A DNA stretch of 64,000 bases from Sphingomonas sp. R-74633 (lineage in GTDB: Bacteria > Pseudomonadota > Alphaproteobacteria > Sphingomonadales > Sphingomonadaceae), in contig NZ_JACCFG010000003.1 of assembly GCF_013416555.1 (NCBI RefSeq), positions 186,001 to 250,000 on the forward strand. Direction: 5' to 3'. The notes beneath the pieces are model-generated. The model worked only from the letters and a program-made list of their open reading frames with translations, did not search any database and was not told the origin of the DNA. Positions 8,576 to 17,222 of the stretch are shown here, piece after piece (position 1 is the first letter of the stretch; each line of letters starts with the position of its first letter). The position numbers and the translations under genes were made by a program.

Positions 8576-8962
8576 ATGTCCGCCAATTTTTCCTTCGAGG
8601 TCGATCCGGCGCAGAATCTCGTCCGCATCCGGATGAGCGGTTTTTTCGCGCCCGAAGACATCGCGGCTTTCCTGGCGGCGCGTGCCGAGGCGCACGCGAA
8701 GCTGACCTGCGGGCCCAACGAGCATCTGACGCTCAATGACCTGCGCGAGATCAAGATCCAGGCGCAGGAAAGCGTCGAGCTGTTCCGCGATCTGCTCGCC
8801 GATCCCGCCTATCGTTCGCGCCGGCTGGCTTTCGTCATCGGCCGCACCCTGGCGCGCACCCAGCTCGGCCGCGCGCTCGACCGCCGCTATGCGCGCACCT
8901 TCGAGGATCCTTGGGCCGCCGAGGCCTGGCTGCTCACCGGCTCGGACCGCGCCGCCGCCTGA
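8576..8962 (+). CDS. conserved hypothetical protein, possibly STAS/SpoIIAA-like fold
   Basis: 128 residues from the ATG giving MSANFSFEVD. The pattern of a short beta-hairpin start (FEVDPAQNLVRIRMSGFFAPEDIAAFLAAR), a central DLREIKIQAQESVELFRDLL helix and a conserved FVIGRTLARTQLGRALDRRYARTF end resembles small SpoIIAA/STAS-like proteins, but the assignment is tentative. No signal peptide and no catalytic motif are visible. It stands alone, about 50 bases after the preceding small gene and convergent with the PRC-barrel-like gene. Confidence 0.6.
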   Translation: MSANFSFEVDPAQNLVRIRMSGFFAPEDIAAFLAARAEAHAKLTCGPNEHLTLNDLREIKIQAQESVELFRDLLADPAYRSRRLAFVIGRTLARTQLGRALDRRYARTFEDPWAAEAWLLTGSDRAAA

Positions 8963-9015
8963 GCGGCACCTGCTTACAATGTAGTCCGAGTCGGCGCGCC
9001 GGGTGCTGTTGGACG

Positions 9016-9459
9016 CTAGTTCGCCGGCTTGTTCGCTCCGGCGACCATCGCGTCGAAATCCTTCTTGGTCAGCGCCAGCAGCAGCCCCTTGTTGTTCTTG
9101 CCGAACGCCTCGAGCGGCACTTCGACCTTGCCTGCCTCGGCCACGACTACGGCGGCCGACATGTCGACCGACTCGACCTTGCCGAGCACCACACCCTTCG
9201 AGTCGCGCACTTCGCTGCCCGCAGTCACGTCGCCGGGCTTGGCCGGCACGGCGCGCGCCGTCTTGGCCTTGGCCGCCGCCTCGACGCGCTCCTCGCGCAC
9301 TGCCTTGTCGATGTTCGCCGCGGAATCGTCCGGCCCCTTGAGCTCCGGCGCGCCGACCGAGCCGACCAGCACCGGATTGCCCGGCCCCGTCTGCGCATGC
9401 GCGGCACCTGCTCCGACCACCAGTCCCGCGACGAGCGCCGCCAGCTTCACTGCCTTCAT
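9016..9459 (-). CDS. exported PRC-barrel-like protein
   Basis: 147 residues from the ATG giving MKAVKLAALVAGLVVGAGAA, a clear signal peptide, with GAGGGAGAGG as ribosome-binding site just upstream. Residues about 75-130 (VTAGSEVRDSKGVVLGKVES, VDMSAAVVVAEAGKVEVPLE) look like a PRC-barrel/QRC-type small beta barrel. The middle (DKAVREERVEAAAKAKTARA) is helical and charged. Such exported proteins are common in sphingomonads without a known role. It is monocistronic. Confidence 0.65.
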   Translation of the reverse strand: MKAVKLAALVAGLVVGAGAAHAQTGPGNPVLVGSVGAPELKGPDDSAANIDKAVREERVEAAAKAKTARAVPAKPGDVTAGSEVRDSKGVVLGKVESVDMSAAVVVAEAGKVEVPLEAFGKNNKGLLLALTKKDFDAMVAGANKPAN

Positions 9460-9519
9460 GATCGCCTCTCCCTCTTGTCTTTTGCCGGCGATGGTATCGC
9501 TAACAGAGGCCTGGCGCAA

Positions 9520-10521
9520 TCAGTCGTCCTCGTCCTCGAACCCGGCGAGATCGAGCGCGCGCGCCTTGACCTGGTGGAGGCGACACCAATGGACCAGCGC
9601 GTCCTCGCGGCCATGCGTCACCCACACTTCACGCGGCTCGAGCTCGGTGATCGTGCGGGTCAGCTCGTCCCAGTCGGCATGGTCGGAAAGGATCAGCGGC
9701 AGCTCGACATTGCGCTGCCGGGCGCGCTGGCGGACGCGCATCCAGCCGGAGGCCATGGCGGTGATCGGATCGGGCAGCCGCCGCGACCAGCGATCGTTGA
9801 GCGCGCCCGGCGGGCAGAGGATGATCCGCCCCTGCAACTCGGCCTTGGCGACGCCGGTAGCCGGGCGCAGCTCGCCAAGGTCGACGCCCTGCTCGATATA
9901 GAGGTCGCAGAGCCGCTGGAGCGCGCCGTGGATGTAGATGGGATCGTCGAACCCCATCACGCGCAGTTCGCCGATCACCCGCTGCGCCTTGCCCAGCGCA
10001 TAGGCGCCGACCAGCACGCAGCGATCGGGATTGGCGCGCAGCGCGGCGAGCAGCTTGTCGAGCTCGTCATGCGTCTCCGGGTGGCGGAAGACCGGTAGCC
10101 CAAAGGTCGCCTCGGTGACGAACACGTCGCATGGCACCGGCTCGAACGGCGCGCAGGTCGGATCCTCGCGGCGCTTATAGTCGCCTGAGACAACGATCCG
10201 CTCGCCGCGATGCTCGAGCACGATCTGGGCGGAGCCTAGGACATGGCCGGCAGGGACGAAGCGGATGTCGATGCCGTGCATCGTGATCGCCTCGCCATAG
10301 TCTACCGGATTGCCGTTCTGCGGCCCGTAACGCGCCTCCATGATCGCCAGCGTCTGCGGCGTCGCCCACACTGCCTCATGTCCGCCCCGGGCATGATCGG
10401 CATGGCCATGCGTCACCAGCGCACGGCGGACGGGCTGGCTCGGGTCGATCCAGATATCGGCCGCGGGCAGATAGATGCCGGTGGGTCTAGGATCGATCCA
10501 GTCGCCGAGCTTCGCCATCAT
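9520..10521 (-). CDS. ligase-associated MBL-fold DNA exonuclease
   Basis: 333 residues from MMAKLGDWID. The metallo-beta-lactamase signature HGHADH is at residues 38-43. Further metal ligands lie in PAGHVLGSAQIV, VSGDYKRRED and LSDHADWDEL, as in the SNM1/CPSF-like exonuclease family tied to bacterial LigD-like/cisplatin-damage ligases. The reading frame stays open far upstream (to 14088), but that stretch is antisense to other genes and has no homology. The start is only 6 bp from the divergent helicase start. The usual partner ligase and PdeM endonuclease are not next to it. Confidence 0.88.
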   Translation of the reverse strand: MMAKLGDWIDPRPTGIYLPAADIWIDPSQPVRRALVTHGHADHARGGHEAVWATPQTLAIMEARYGPQNGNPVDYGEAITMHGIDIRFVPAGHVLGSAQIVLEHRGERIVVSGDYKRREDPTCAPFEPVPCDVFVTEATFGLPVFRHPETHDELDKLLAALRANPDRCVLVGAYALGKAQRVIGELRVMGFDDPIYIHGALQRLCDLYIEQGVDLGELRPATGVAKAELQGRIILCPPGALNDRWSRRLPDPITAMASGWMRVRQRARQRNVELPLILSDHADWDELTRTITELEPREVWVTHGREDALVHWCRLHQVKARALDLAGFEDEDD

Positions 10522-10527
10522 GCCTAT

Positions 10528-12954
10528 ATGAGCGGGATGCCCGCCGGTTCCCAGCTCCCCCCGATATTGTCGACCTGGTTCGCGAGCCGCGGCTGGGCGC
10601 CGCGCCGCCACCAGCTCGAGATGCTCGAGGCCGGGCGCCGGGGCGAACATGCGCTGCTTGTCGCGCCGACGGGCGCGGGCAAGACGCTGGCGGGATTCCT
10701 CCCCACCCTGGCCGAGCTGATCGAGGAGCCCGTAGACCGCCTGCACACGCTCTACATCTCGCCGCTCAAGGCACTGGCGGTCGATGTGCAGCGCAACTTG
10801 CTCACCCCGATCGACGAGATGGGCGTCCCGATCCGCGTCGAGACGCGCACCGGCGACACGCCCTGGGAGAAGAAGGTCCGCCAGCGTGCCCGCCCGCCGC
10901 AGATCCTGCTGACTACCCCCGAATCGCTCAGCCTGCTCCTCTCGTACGAAGACAGCCTGACGATGTTCGAGGGGCTGAAGACCGTGGTGATCGACGAGGT
11001 CCACGCCTTCGCCACCGGCAAGCGCGGCGACCTGCTCGCGCTGGCGATGGCGCGGCTCCAGCGCCTCGCCCCCAACCTGCGCCGCGTCGCGCTGTCGGCG
11101 ACGGTGGCCGATCCGGACGGTTACCGCGCTTGGCTCGCCCCGCATGGCGATATCGATACGGTGACCTTGGTGAAGGGCGAGAAAGGTGCCGAGCCCAACA
11201 TCGCCATCCTGCTGCCCGAGGACAAAGTCCCCTGGGCCGGCCATTCGGGCGTCTATGCCATCCCGCAGGTGATGGCCGAGATCGAGATGCACAAGACGAC
11301 GATCGTCTTCTGCAACACGCGCGGGCTTGCGGAGCTGGTCTTCCAGCAGCTGTGGAAGGTCAACGAGCTCAAGCTGCCGATCGGCGTCCACCACGGCAGC
11401 CTCAGCCTCGAGGCGCGGCGGAAGGCCGAGCAGGCAATGGCCGACGGCCAGCTGCGTGCGCTCGTCGCTACCGCCAGCCTCGATCTCGGCGTCGACTGGG
11501 GCGATGTCGATTGCGTAATCCAGATGGGCGCGCCCAAAGGCTCGTCGCGCCTGCTCCAGCGCATCGGCCGCGCCAACCACCGGCTCGACGAACCCAGCGA
11601 GGCGGTGCTCGTGCCCGGCAACCGCTTCGAATATCTCGAGGCTCGCGCCGCACTGGATGCCGTCGAGCAAGGCGAGCTCGACCCCGACGTGTTCCGCCCC
11701 GGCGCCCTCGACGTGCTCGCCCAGCATGTCATGGCCTGCGCCTGCGCCGCGCCGTTCCAGCGCGACGAATTGCTGCAGGAAATCCGCGCAGCATTGCCCT
11801 ATTCGGCGCTCGCCGACGACGTGTTCGACCGGGTGCTGAGCTTCATCGCCGATGGCGGCTATGCGCTGCGCGCCTATGACAAGTTCAAGCGGCTGACGCT
11901 GGGCAAGGACGGTCTGTGGCGCGTCACCACGCCGGCCTTTGTTGCACAGCATCGGCTCAATGCCGGCATCATCGTCGAGGCACCGATGATGGAGGTGCGC
12001 TTCAAGAACGGGCGCCGGCTGGGCAAGATCGAGGAAGCGTTCGGCACGACGCTTTCGCCGGGCGACGCCTTCGTCTTCGCCGGCATGGCGCTGGAGGTCG
12101 AGCGGGTCGAGCTGACCGACCTGGTCGTCCGCGCCACCACCAAGCATGCGCGCTATGTCTCGTACATGGGCGCGCGGCTGGCGATCACCGCGACGCTGGC
12201 CGAGCGGGTGCGGCACTTCCTGTACGACCGCAGCCAATGGCCCCGCTTTCCCGCCGACGTGCAGGAATGGCTGGGTGCCCAGGCACGCCGTTCGGCGATC
12301 CCGGCGCCGGGGCAGCTGCTCGTCGAGACCTTCCCGCACGAAGGCAAGCATCACATGGTCGCCTACAGCTTCGAAGGCTGGAACGCGCACCAGTCGCTCG
12401 GCATGCTGATCACACGGCGGATGGAAGCGCTGGGGCTCAAGCCGCTCGGCTTCGTCGCCAATGACTATGCGCTCGCCGTCTATGGCCTCGAGAAGATCGA
12501 GGATCCCGCCGCACTCTTCTCGCCCGACATCCTCGAGCATGAGTTCGTCGAGTGGGTGCAGGGCTCGGCGCTGCTCAAGCGCGCCTTCCGCGAAGTGGCG
12601 ATCATCGGCGGGCTGGTCGAGCGACAGCACCCGGGCAAGAAGAAGACCGGGCGCCAGGTCACTTTCTCGACCGACCTGATCTACGATGTGCTGCGCAAAT
12701 ACGAGCCCGACCACCTCCTGCTCCGCGCTGCCTGGGCCGATGCCCGCGCCCGGATGACCGATGTCGGCCGCCTCGGCCATCTGCTCGACACCGCCGCCGA
12801 CACGATGCTGCACATCGACCTGCCCCGCGTCTCGCCGATGGCGGTGCCCGTCCTCATCATGATCGGCCGCGAGAATGTCGCGCAAGGCATGACCGAGGAC
12901 GCGTTGCTGATGGAGGCCGAGGACATTGCGGCGGAGGCGATGCGGCTCGATTAG
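10528..12954 (+). CDS. ligase-associated DNA damage response DEXH-box helicase (Lhr type)
   Basis: 808 residues. Superfamily 2 motifs appear in order: Walker A APTGAGKT (46-53), Ia YISPLKAL, DEVH (156-159), SAT in LSATVADP, the C-terminal RecA domain with FCNTRGLAE and HHGSL, and the QMGAPKGSSRLLQRIGRANH arginine-finger region. A long C-terminal winged-helix/Lhr domain follows. Shorter than E. coli Lhr and matching the helicase of the ligase-associated repair set. It would unwind damaged DNA or RNA-DNA hybrids for its exonuclease and ligase partners. Divergent from the exonuclease with a 6-bp gap, so both promoters must lie within the opposite coding regions. Confidence 0.92.
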   Translation: MSGMPAGSQLPPILSTWFASRGWAPRRHQLEMLEAGRRGEHALLVAPTGAGKTLAGFLPTLAELIEEPVDRLHTLYISPLKALAVDVQRNLLTPIDEMGVPIRVETRTGDTPWEKKVRQRARPPQILLTTPESLSLLLSYEDSLTMFEGLKTVVIDEVHAFATGKRGDLLALAMARLQRLAPNLRRVALSATVADPDGYRAWLAPHGDIDTVTLVKGEKGAEPNIAILLPEDKVPWAGHSGVYAIPQVMAEIEMHKTTIVFCNTRGLAELVFQQLWKVNELKLPIGVHHGSLSLEARRKAEQAMADGQLRALVATASLDLGVDWGDVDCVIQMGAPKGSSRLLQRIGRANHRLDEPSEAVLVPGNRFEYLEARAALDAVEQGELDPDVFRPGALDVLAQHVMACACAAPFQRDELLQEIRAALPYSALADDVFDRVLSFIADGGYALRAYDKFKRLTLGKDGLWRVTTPAFVAQHRLNAGIIVEAPMMEVRFKNGRRLGKIEEAFGTTLSPGDAFVFAGMALEVERVELTDLVVRATTKHARYVSYMGARLAITATLAERVRHFLYDRSQWPRFPADVQEWLGAQARRSAIPAPGQLLVETFPHEGKHHMVAYSFEGWNAHQSLGMLITRRMEALGLKPLGFVANDYALAVYGLEKIEDPAALFSPDILEHEFVEWVQGSALLKRAFREVAIIGGLVERQHPGKKKTGRQVTFSTDLIYDVLRKYEPDHLLLRAAWADARARMTDVGRLGHLLDTAADTMLHIDLPRVSPMAVPVLIMIGRENVAQGMTEDALLMEAEDIAAEAMRLD

Positions 12955-13005
12955 ACACAATTCGGACAATTGCTGCGCAGCATCGGAAGGTGTAGCTTCA
13001 TATTC

Positions 13006-14034
13006 ATGAACAGGCTCGCAGCGCTTCTCCTGCTCCCGCTGGCCGCAACCGCCGGAGCCCATGACCTCCAGAATCCGAGCGCGCCCACGCCGCCGCCCGG
13101 GCAGGATCCGGCACTGACCATGCCCTCGCCCGAGGATGTCGAGGCGACGCTGCTGGCACTTGGCGAGATCGACCAGCGCCTGACCGTCCCCGTCGCGGTC
13201 GGCACCAGCGGGCCCTATAACTTCATCATCGATACCGGCGCCGAGCGCACCGTCGTCTCGCGCGAGCTGGCCGGATCGCTGCGGCTGGGCGCGTCCTCGC
13301 CGGTGATGATCACTTCGATGACCGGGCGCGACCTGGTCAACACGGTGGTGGTGCCCGGGCTCAGCATCAAGTCGATCGGCGAGGAGCACACGATCATCGC
13401 CCCGGCGCTCGGCGCCCGCGATCTCGGCGCGCTCGGCCTGCTCGGCATCGACACGCTGCGCAACCACCAGGTGACGATCGACTTCGAGAAGGGCACGATG
13501 GCGGTGCGCCCCAGCGTGAAGCGCAACAGCTTCAGCAGGCGCGACCGCGACGAGATCGTCGTCACCGCCAAGAGCGTGTTCGGCCAGCTGATCGTCACCG
13601 ATGCCTATTACGACAATACCCGCATCCAGGTGGTGCTCGACACCGGCAGCCAGGTGACGATGGGCAACAGCGCACTGCGCAAGCGGGTAGGCCGCGACGC
13701 GCCGCGATCGCAGAAGATCATGCTGACCAGCGTCACCGGCGACCAGACCACCGCCGATTATACCCAGGTGCCCAACATCCTGGTCGGGCAGGTGCGCTTC
13801 GGCTCGATGCCGGTCGCCTTTGCCGATGTGACGCCGTTCGAGCGGTTCGGCCTGGTCAAGCGCCCGGCGCTGCTGCTCGGCATGGACGCGCTGCGCAGCT
13901 TCCGCCGGGTCGAGATCGACTTCCCCAACCGCCAGGTGCGCTTCCTGATGCCCAAGGCGGCGCGGCCGAAATGGGCGGGCACCGGTTCGATGCTGCCCGG
14001 CGTCACGCCCCCCGGGCAGATCCGCACCTATTGA
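13006..14034 (+). CDS. exported retropepsin-like aspartyl protease with two DTG motifs
   Basis: 342 residues. A signal peptide (MNRLAALLLLPLAATAGAHD) is followed by two retropepsin-like halves: DTGAE at 76-80 and DTGSQ at 212-216, each followed by a hydrophobic-Gly segment (LGLLGIDTLR and LLLGMDALR). In this fold each DTG supplies one aspartate, so a single chain could form a pseudo-dimeric active site. The start at 13006 was preferred to the one 36 bases upstream because it gives a clean signal peptide. Periplasmic. Substrate unknown. Confidence 0.85.
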   Translation: MNRLAALLLLPLAATAGAHDLQNPSAPTPPPGQDPALTMPSPEDVEATLLALGEIDQRLTVPVAVGTSGPYNFIIDTGAERTVVSRELAGSLRLGASSPVMITSMTGRDLVNTVVVPGLSIKSIGEEHTIIAPALGARDLGALGLLGIDTLRNHQVTIDFEKGTMAVRPSVKRNSFSRRDRDEIVVTAKSVFGQLIVTDAYYDNTRIQVVLDTGSQVTMGNSALRKRVGRDAPRSQKIMLTSVTGDQTTADYTQVPNILVGQVRFGSMPVAFADVTPFERFGLVKRPALLLGMDALRSFRRVEIDFPNRQVRFLMPKAARPKWAGTGSMLPGVTPPGQIRTY

Positions 14035-14066
14035 CTTTGGCCCTGCGCGCGGGTTGACCGCCGCGC

Positions 14067-15500
14067 ATGACCAGCCTCTCGCGCGCAACGCTCGCTTCGC
14101 TTCCCGCCGCCGTCACGCGGCCGGGGCATGATATTGCCGCGATCCGCACGGGCGTGGTCCATTTCGGGCCCGGCGCCTTCCACCGCGCGCATCAGGCGGC
14201 GTATTTCGACCGGGTGCTCGATAGCGATCCGCGCTGGGGCATTGCCGCCGTGTCGCTGCGCAGCGCCGGCACCGTCGACGCGCTGAAGGCGCAGGACGGG
14301 CTCTACACGCTGGCGGTGATCGACCGCGAGCCGGGCACCCGGATCATCGCCGCGCATTCCGATGCGATCGGCCCGGGCGAAGGCGCGCGGCTGCGCACCT
14401 TGCTCGCCGATCCCGCGGTCAAGCTCGCGACCAGCACGGTGACCGAGAAGGGCTATTGCCTGGGCGCCGATGGCAGCCTCGACTTCAACCACCCCGATAT
14501 CGTCCATGACCGCGCCCGCCCCGAGGAGCCGGCGAGCGTGATCGGCTGGATCGTCTCGGGCCTCGCCGATCGCCGCGCGGCGGGCGCAGCGCCCTTTGCG
14601 ATGCTGTGCTGCGACAACATGACCGGCAATGGCGGCAAGCTCCGCGCGGCCTGCGTGGCCCTGGCCCGCGAATGGGACGCCGGGCTGGCCGACTGGATCG
14701 CGGGCGAAGTCGCCTTCCCCGACTCGATGGTCGATTCGATCACCCCGGCGAGCGATGCGGCCTTCCTCGCCAAGATCGCCGCCGAGCTGGGCGTCGCGGA
14801 TCAGGCAGCGGTCCAGCGCGAGCGCTTCACCCAGTGGGTGCTCCAGCGCTTCGAGCTGGCCGACGGGCCCGACCTGGCCGCGGCCGGCGTGACACTGACC
14901 AACGACGTGCAGGGCTATGAGCAGGCCAAGCTGCGCATCCTCAACGGCGCACATTCCAGCCTGGCCTATATCGGTCTCGCGCTCGGCCATGAGACGGTGT
15001 TCGAGGCCGTGAGCGACCCGGCGCTGGGTGACTTTGCCAGCCGGCTGATGCACGAGGATATCGCGGGCTCGCTCAAGCCCGTCGAAGGCCTCGACGTGCA
15101 GGGCTATGCCGATGCGGTGTTCGACCGGTTCGGCAACCCGGCGATCCGCCACCTGCTGAGCCAGATCGCCTGGGACGGCTCGCAGAAGCTGCCCTATCGC
15201 CTGCTCGACACGGTCCGCGACCGGCTGGCGGCAGGGCATGACGTAACGCGGCTCGCCGTGCCGGTGGCGGCATGGATCGCGTTCCTCAACCGCAAGGCAA
15301 AGGCGGGCGAGACGATCACCGATCCGCTGGCCGAAGTGCTGGCGGGTGCCGCTTCGGCTGCCGATCCGGCCGCAGCGGTGCTGGCGCTGCGCCAGGTCTT
15401 CCCCGAGCAGCTGGCGGCCGATGCGCGGTTCCGCGATGCAGTGACGGCAGCGGTGCCGGCGTTCCTCGCGGGGCGCGGCGCGGAGCTGCTTGCGGGCTGA
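14067..15500 (+). CDS. mannitol dehydrogenase family NAD-dependent oxidoreductase
   Basis: 477 residues, the typical length of the long-chain mannitol dehydrogenase family. The N-terminal Rossmann part has VVHFGPGAFHRAHQAAYFD, and the C-terminal helical domain contains the family pattern KLRILNGAHSSLAYIGLALG with the catalytic Lys-Asn-His cluster. Members oxidise mannitol, fructuronate or tagaturonate; which one this enzyme uses cannot be told. No sugar transporter or regulator sits next to it. It is convergent with hisZ across a 235-bp spacer in which I see no gene. Confidence 0.88.
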   Translation: MTSLSRATLASLPAAVTRPGHDIAAIRTGVVHFGPGAFHRAHQAAYFDRVLDSDPRWGIAAVSLRSAGTVDALKAQDGLYTLAVIDREPGTRIIAAHSDAIGPGEGARLRTLLADPAVKLATSTVTEKGYCLGADGSLDFNHPDIVHDRARPEEPASVIGWIVSGLADRRAAGAAPFAMLCCDNMTGNGGKLRAACVALAREWDAGLADWIAGEVAFPDSMVDSITPASDAAFLAKIAAELGVADQAAVQRERFTQWVLQRFELADGPDLAAAGVTLTNDVQGYEQAKLRILNGAHSSLAYIGLALGHETVFEAVSDPALGDFASRLMHEDIAGSLKPVEGLDVQGYADAVFDRFGNPAIRHLLSQIAWDGSQKLPYRLLDTVRDRLAAGHDVTRLAVPVAAWIAFLNRKAKAGETITDPLAEVLAGAASAADPAAAVLALRQVFPEQLAADARFRDAVTAAVPAFLAGRGAELLAG

Positions 15501-15735
15501 TCCTACAGCGGCGCAGCGGGCGACTCGGCGAGGCTATGCAATCCGCGCCAGAATGCCCGCCAAATTTCACCAACCTCGCGCACTGCGGGGACCGATCGCG
15601 CGTGAAGTTCGGGTGGCCGCGCAACATCGTTACGCGCAAGCGGTCCTATCTTTCCTACAGGTCAAAGAGCGGCCGGCTATTGGCCCGGCGGCTTCAGGCA
15701 ACCATGCGAAATCCTACATTGCTACTGCTCGTGGA

Positions 15736-16836
15736 TCAGAGCGCCTGTGGGGCTCCGTCGCGCAGCACATGCGTGCAGAGCTGGGCTTCGGGCGTGTCGT
15801 CGGCTTCGAGTGCCGCGACGGTGACCCAGCCCTCTTCGCGCAGCTTCGCGGCCATGCCGGCGGGCGTGCCGAGCGGCAGGAACAGCCGCTGCCGCTCGCC
15901 CGCGCCAATGCCCGCGTCGAGGATCGGATCGGCATAGAGCGAGAAGCCGACCGCGGTCTCCTCGCGACCATTGCCGTGGAGGATCGTGTACGTACCGCCC
16001 CGGCCGATCTCGCCGCGAATGCCCTTTGCGAACAGCGAGAAGCCGAGCCAGCTCTGATATTCGAAGCCGTGACGCTCGGTGGGATCGAGCGTGAGCGCGG
16101 CCTGGCCCTCGATGCTCGCGGCGATCGCGGCAAGGCCGTCGAGCCGGGTGGCGAGCGCCTTGCCGGCATCGATCGCGCGCAGGCGCTCGATCGCGGTATC
16201 GAATGGCCCGGCAGCCTCGATCAGCGGCAGATAGCGCGGGTCGATCGCGGCGACGCCGGCGGCATCCTTGGCGTCAAGACGGTCGCGCAGCGTTTCGAAC
16301 TGGGCCGCCGTCAGGCTGTCGCCCGCCAGGCAATCGACCAGGTCGGGCAAGGTGAAATCGAGCGCGATGCCCTCGACGCCGCCGGCCTGCAGCGCCTCGA
16401 TCGCGACGCGCACGACTTCGGTGGCGGCGGCGACCGTGTCGAGGCCGATCAGCTCGGCACCGATCTGGCGGGTGGCGCGCAGCGGATCGAGCTCGGAAGC
16501 CGAGAGCTTCATCACCGGGCCGGCATAAGAGAGCCGCACCGGTCGTGGATGGTGGCCCATGCGGGTGGCGGCGATGCGGCCGACCTGCGCGGTGAGGTCG
16601 GGGCGGATCGCCAGCGTGCGCTGCGACACCGGATCGACGAAGCGCACCGCATCGCGCAGCCCGCCGGCGGCCTTCAGTCGCGCGCTCAGTTCGTCGGCGA
16701 ACTCGGCAAGCGGCGGATCGACCTGCTCATAGCCATAAGCGCGCGCGACGCCGAGCACGCGAGACTCGAGGCGCGTCGCGGCATCGGCCGCGGGAGGGAG
16801 GCGATCGTGGAAGCCTTCGGGTAACAGTCCGCTCAA
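15736..16836 (-). CDS. hisZ: ATP phosphoribosyltransferase regulatory subunit HisZ
   Basis: 366 residues starting at a TTG that overlaps the stop of the DUF559 gene (TTGA). This gives MSGLLPEGFHDRLPP, the expected HisZ start. HisZ is a histidyl-tRNA-synthetase paralogue without aminoacylation activity. The class II motifs LPPAADAATRLESRV, RFVDPVSQRTLAIRPDLTAQ and GRGGTYTIL are visible. It activates short-form HisG in the first step of histidine synthesis; hisG is elsewhere. The ribosome-binding site GGGGAGAGGG is contributed by an adjacent palindromic repeat arm. A HisZ-encoding operon after serC-serA is common in this group. Confidence 0.92.
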   Translation of the reverse strand: MSGLLPEGFHDRLPPAADAATRLESRVLGVARAYGYEQVDPPLAEFADELSARLKAAGGLRDAVRFVDPVSQRTLAIRPDLTAQVGRIAATRMGHHPRPVRLSYAGPVMKLSASELDPLRATRQIGAELIGLDTVAAATEVVRVAIEALQAGGVEGIALDFTLPDLVDCLAGDSLTAAQFETLRDRLDAKDAAGVAAIDPRYLPLIEAAGPFDTAIERLRAIDAGKALATRLDGLAAIAASIEGQAALTLDPTERHGFEYQSWLGFSLFAKGIRGEIGRGGTYTILHGNGREETAVGFSLYADPILDAGIGAGERQRLFLPLGTPAGMAAKLREEGWVTVAALEADDTPEAQLCTHVLRDGAPQAL

Positions 16837-17222
16837 AAGCCCTCTCCCCTTTGGGGAGAGGGTTGGGAGAGGGGCAGTGCGGCAAGCGCCGCGCCAATGG
16901 CATGCGCCACCCCGTCCAGATTGCTCCCCACTTCGTAGTTCGTGAACCGGATCACCTGATATCCCTGCCCTTCCAGCCACGCCGTACGCCGCGCATCCTT
17001 GGCGTCGCGCGACGCATGCGTATCGCCGTCGATCTCCACGATCAGTCCGCGAGACCGGGCGGCGAAGTCGGCGATATACGGCGCAATTACCACCTGACGA
17101 GCGAATTTCACGCCTTCGAACTGCTTGGCACGAAGGATGCGCCACATGGCAGCTTCGGTAGATGTGGGATTGGCACGCATTGCTTTCGCTCGCGCGAGCA
17201 ACTCCTTGTCGGTCTGCGGCAC
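16833..17222 (-). CDS. DUF559 endonuclease-like protein inside a repeat pair
   Basis: 129 residues from the GTG at 17222, preceded by GAGAGGGGCA as ribosome-binding site. Alternative starts at 17243, 17255 and 17294 would translate repeat sequence. The domain (about 1-110) has the Vsr/PD-(D/E)XK-like core of DUF559: LWRILRAKQFEGVKFARQ-like N-terminus, IADFAARSRGLIVEIDGDTH with the acidic catalytic pair, and YQVIRFTNYEV. The last 15 residues (ALPLSQPSPQRGEGF) are encoded by the flanking repeat arm. A perfect 21-bp inverted repeat brackets the gene. It overlaps hisZ by 4 bp. Function unknown; nuclease activity is inferred from fold. Confidence 0.8.
   Translation of the reverse strand: MPQTDKELLARAKAMRANPTSTEAAMWRILRAKQFEGVKFARQVVIAPYIADFAARSRGLIVEIDGDTHASRDAKDARRTAWLEGQGYQVIRFTNYEVGSNLDGVAHAIGAALAALPLSQPSPQRGEGF
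16840..16880 (+). repeat. palindromic repeat copy A (hairpin plus short arm)
   Basis: A hairpin made of CCCTCTCCCC, a TTT loop and GGGGAGAGGG is followed by TT and the arm GGGAGAGGGG, then CAGTGC. The last 21 bases (16860-16880) recur as a perfect inverted copy at 17219-17239. The element covers the 3' end of the DUF559 gene, and its minus-strand GGGGAGAGGG serves as the likely ribosome-binding site of hisZ. Confidence 0.85.

Noticed and set aside
9520..14088. A 1522-codon open frame on the minus strand.
   Set aside because: Only its last third (from 10521) encodes a recognisable protein, the MBL exonuclease. The rest is antisense to the helicase and protease genes and has the His/Arg/Gln-rich composition typical of GC-driven shadow frames.
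15501..15735. Spacer between the mannitol dehydrogenase and hisZ as a possible small RNA gene.
   Set aside because: No hairpin with a T tract, no promoter-like pair and no small ORF with a ribosome-binding site; I see nothing in it.
17171..17186. A sigma-54-like TGGCACG...TTGC sequence.
   Set aside because: The spacing between the -24 and -12 elements is wrong (TTGC follows too soon), and it lies inside the DUF559 coding region in the antisense direction.
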